64,000 nt of DNA from Breznakiella homolactica (GTDB taxonomy: Bacteria; Spirochaetota; Spirochaetia; Treponematales; Breznakiellaceae). A program made the position numbers and the translations under genes. Of the stretch, positions 62,222 to 64,000 are shown piece after piece. The DNA is taken from the NCBI RefSeq assembly GCF_016616095.2, contig NZ_CP067089.2:3906001-3970000 (forward strand), written 5' to 3'. Each line of letters opens with the position of its first letter. Positions within the stretch are counted from its first letter, which is position 1. The notes under the pieces were generated by a model. It was not told where the DNA came from and did no database searches. It worked only from the letters and a program-made list of their open reading frames with translations.

Positions 62222-64000
62222 TTGGCAAAAGTACCGGATACGGCGGCGGTAAAACAGGAAAACGGCCCGGTCCCTTCATACCGGGGCTTTCTCGTTCACG
62301 CCTACGCTGATGTAAGCGGCAACCGGCTTTTTTTTACCGGCCGCCTGGAAGACGGGCGGTCCTTTGCCGCGGCGGACGCTTCCTGGCGTCCGTACTTCCA
62401 TATATATGAATACGATGCCCACCGGTGCCTTCCGCTGCTCTCTTCAGTACAGTATGACTGCGCCCCGTCTTCCCGGCAACCCTTTGAGGGCACCGGAACC
62501 CTTCTCAGAATTACCCTCCGGAATTACCGGGACCGGAACCGTGTTCTGGATCTGCTGGCCGGGGCCGGGATCGCAACCCCCGACGGGGACATAAAACCTC
62601 CGGACCTGTTCCTCATGGAACGCGGAATCCGGGGGCCGCTGATGATCAGGGGAACCTACCGTTCCGGGACCCGGGTGGATGCTGTTTTTCCCTGCCCGGA
62701 ATTGCTTCCCCTGACCGAATCCGCTGCCATCCCGCTTATGCTGGTTTCGGCGGATATTGAAACCGATACCCGGACCGGCGCCATCCGGGCGGTATCCCTG
62801 TGTTCTGCGGATGTTTCCTTTTCCGGGTACAGCGGCCTCGTACGGATCGCCGATCCAGCCGGGATACGTCAGGATGAAATAACCGGGCCCCGGGGCGAAC
62901 GTATTATTTTCCATGCCCATGAGGAATCCCTGCTCAGAGCCTTTGTCGAGGATATCCGGTCCCGGGATCCCGATATCATAACGGGGTGGAACTTCCTGGA
63001 TTTCGATTTTCCCCGCCTGGCGGACCGGTGTTCCCTGTTCCGTATACCCTTTGCCCTGGGACGCTCGCCGGAGCCGGCCAAGTTTTTCGCATCCGACGGC
63101 CGGCGGTCCGCCGCCGCTCTGGTCCCGGGCCGCCAGATCATAGATGCCCTCAGAATCGCCCGGGCCGGGCCGGAACGGTTCCCGGACAATTCCCTGGAGA
63201 CTGTGTCCCGCAGTGTTCTCGGCGAGGGTAAGGATGTCGCTTCATCGGGGGCGGCGAAGATCGAAGAACTGGACCGGATGTACGGGGCTGATCCCGAAGG
63301 GTTCGCTTCCTACTGCTACGGGGATTCCGAACTCGTTCTGCGGATCCTGGAAAAGACAGGGCTGTTCCGGCTCACCATGGAACGGGCCTCCCTTACGGGA
63401 GTTTCCCTGGACAAGGCCTGGACCAGCGTCGTCAGCTTTGAGCGGATCTACGGCGCGGAGCTTTTCAAACGCGACATCGCGCCCATTGCCGTGGGCCGTG
63501 CAACAGGCCACGATGAAGGCGCCGCCGGCGGCACGCTCCTGGATCCCCAGCCGGGGCTGTTCCGCAACGTGGCGGTGTTCGATTTCCGCAGTCTGTACCC
63601 CAGCATTATGCGGACCTTCAATGTAGACCCCCTGGCGTACGCCCGGTCAGGGGTGGCCGCCGGGACGCAGCAGGCCGGCGATTCCCGGGACCGGTTAACC
63701 GCGCCCAACGGCGCTGCCTTTTCCCGGGAGCCGGGAATAATGCCGGAACTTATCGCCGCCTACTTCCGGGAACGCAGGGCTGCCCTGGATGCGGGGGACA
63801 CAATTGCGGCCCATGTATATAAAATTCTTATGAACAGTTTTTACGGGGTTTTGGGAACCGGCGCCTGCCGGTACGGCAAGGCCGCCATTGCGGGGGCCAT
63901 CACATCCTACGCCCGGAAATGGCTCCTCCTTTCCCGGGACTGGTTTGTCGAACAGGGCTATACGGTCCTCTACGGTGACACGGATTCCCTGTTTATCGAA
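62222..64000 (+). CDS. polB: DNA polymerase II (family B), 5' part
   Basis: A partial gene cut by the window end (~593 codons visible). The 3'-5' exonuclease motif is 'VSADIETD' (ExoI) with 'IITGWNFLDFDFPRL' (ExoII). The polymerase motifs are 'DFRSLYPSIM' (A), 'KILMNSFYGVLG' (B) and 'YGDTDSLF' (C), just before the edge. All catalytic Asp/Glu residues seen are intact. The start is uncertain: TTG 62222 is used because the following 'YRGFLVHAYADVSGN' aligns with the beginning of E. coli Pol II, but no good ribosome-binding site precedes it and the frame is open further upstream. The role is translesion or replication restart synthesis. Confidence 0.92.
   Translation, partial: MAKVPDTAAVKQENGPVPSYRGFLVHAYADVSGNRLFFTGRLEDGRSFAAADASWRPYFHIYEYDAHRCLPLLSSVQYDCAPSSRQPFEGTGTLLRITLRNYRDRNRVLDLLAGAGIATPDGDIKPPDLFLMERGIRGPLMIRGTYRSGTRVDAVFPCPELLPLTESAAIPLMLVSADIETDTRTGAIRAVSLCSADVSFSGYSGLVRIADPAGIRQDEITGPRGERIIFHAHEESLLRAFVEDIRSRDPDIITGWNFLDFDFPRLADRCSLFRIPFALGRSPEPAKFFASDGRRSAAALVPGRQIIDALRIARAGPERFPDNSLETVSRSVLGEGKDVASSGAAKIEELDRMYGADPEGFASYCYGDSELVLRILEKTGLFRLTMERASLTGVSLDKAWTSVVSFERIYGAELFKRDIAPIAVGRATGHDEGAAGGTLLDPQPGLFRNVAVFDFRSLYPSIMRTFNVDPLAYARSGVAAGTQQAGDSRDRLTAPNGAAFSREPGIMPELIAAYFRERRAALDAGDTIAAHVYKILMNSFYGVLGTGACRYGKAAIAGAITSYARKWLLLSRDWFVEQGYTVLYGDTDSLFIE

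Overview
The window reads as a moderately GC-rich spirochete chromosome segment, most likely Treponemataceae (the environmental or termite-gut type rather than the small host-restricted pathogens). The assignment rests on the look of the proteins, not on a database search. Four ABC solute-binding proteins end their signal peptides in a Cys-less 'LFAGG(K/E)KE' context, which is common in treponemes, and Sec-type lipoproteins are frequent. The window opens in the 3' part of a 23S rRNA gene with 5S rRNA behind it.

Layout. 1-2100: 23S end, a 23S-5S spacer made of four consecutive perfect hairpins, 5S, more hairpins and a terminator. 2118-3236: a secreted lipoprotein tyrosine phosphatase. 3488-10718: a six-gene catabolic/transport operon (solute-binding protein, permease, FAD oxidoreductase, permease, double cyclase-family hydrolase, SorC regulator) with no ATPase gene. 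10746-17993 (minus): a MacA-MacB-TolC type tripartite exporter followed by an NtrB/NtrC-like two-component system. 18258-20199 (minus): a NarL-type two-component system, divergent from 20389-26352: three paralogous solute-binding proteins in tandem and one permease pair, with CRP-like palindromes upstream of the first two.

26723-52448 is the accessory core. Four exported proteins (membrane-anchored coiled coil/TPR, TolB-like plus beta-barrel, FN3/PPC lipoprotein, lectin-like lipoprotein) precede a 3307-residue SpvB/FG-GAP/Rhs protein with a Sec signal peptide and a zinc-peptidase-like C-terminal tip. Downstream lies an array of promoterless Rhs 3' fragments, each with a different toxin tip and an immunity-like gene: DUF4329-like, M91-like zinc peptidase and caspase-fold-like. 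A decayed zone follows with M15-peptidase and DUF4329 toxin remnants, orphan immunity genes and a transposase scrap. The array is punctuated by up to eight copies of a ~300-bp structured element. One of its stems changes sequence between copies while keeping its pairing, and the element's 3' end abuts ATGA inside rhs coding sequence in the two best copies. I propose that it is a HEARO/omega-RNA-like mobile RNA element, or a relative of one, that delimits toxin-immunity cassettes.

52449-64000 returns to ordinary chromosome: GntR regulator and FrlB-like sugar isomerase/deglycase, MATE exporter with divergent PadR regulator, glycyl-tRNA synthetase, a radical SAM protein, a Mbeg1-like hydrolase, a lipoprotein alpha/beta hydrolase, and the first ~590 codons of a family B DNA polymerase cut by the window end.

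The toxin locus works as a system: one expressible full-length Rhs gene with an exposed, replaceable 3' end, silent tips sharing its last ~0.2-1 kb as recombination homology, and immunity proteins that nearly all carry signal peptides, lipoboxes or membrane segments.
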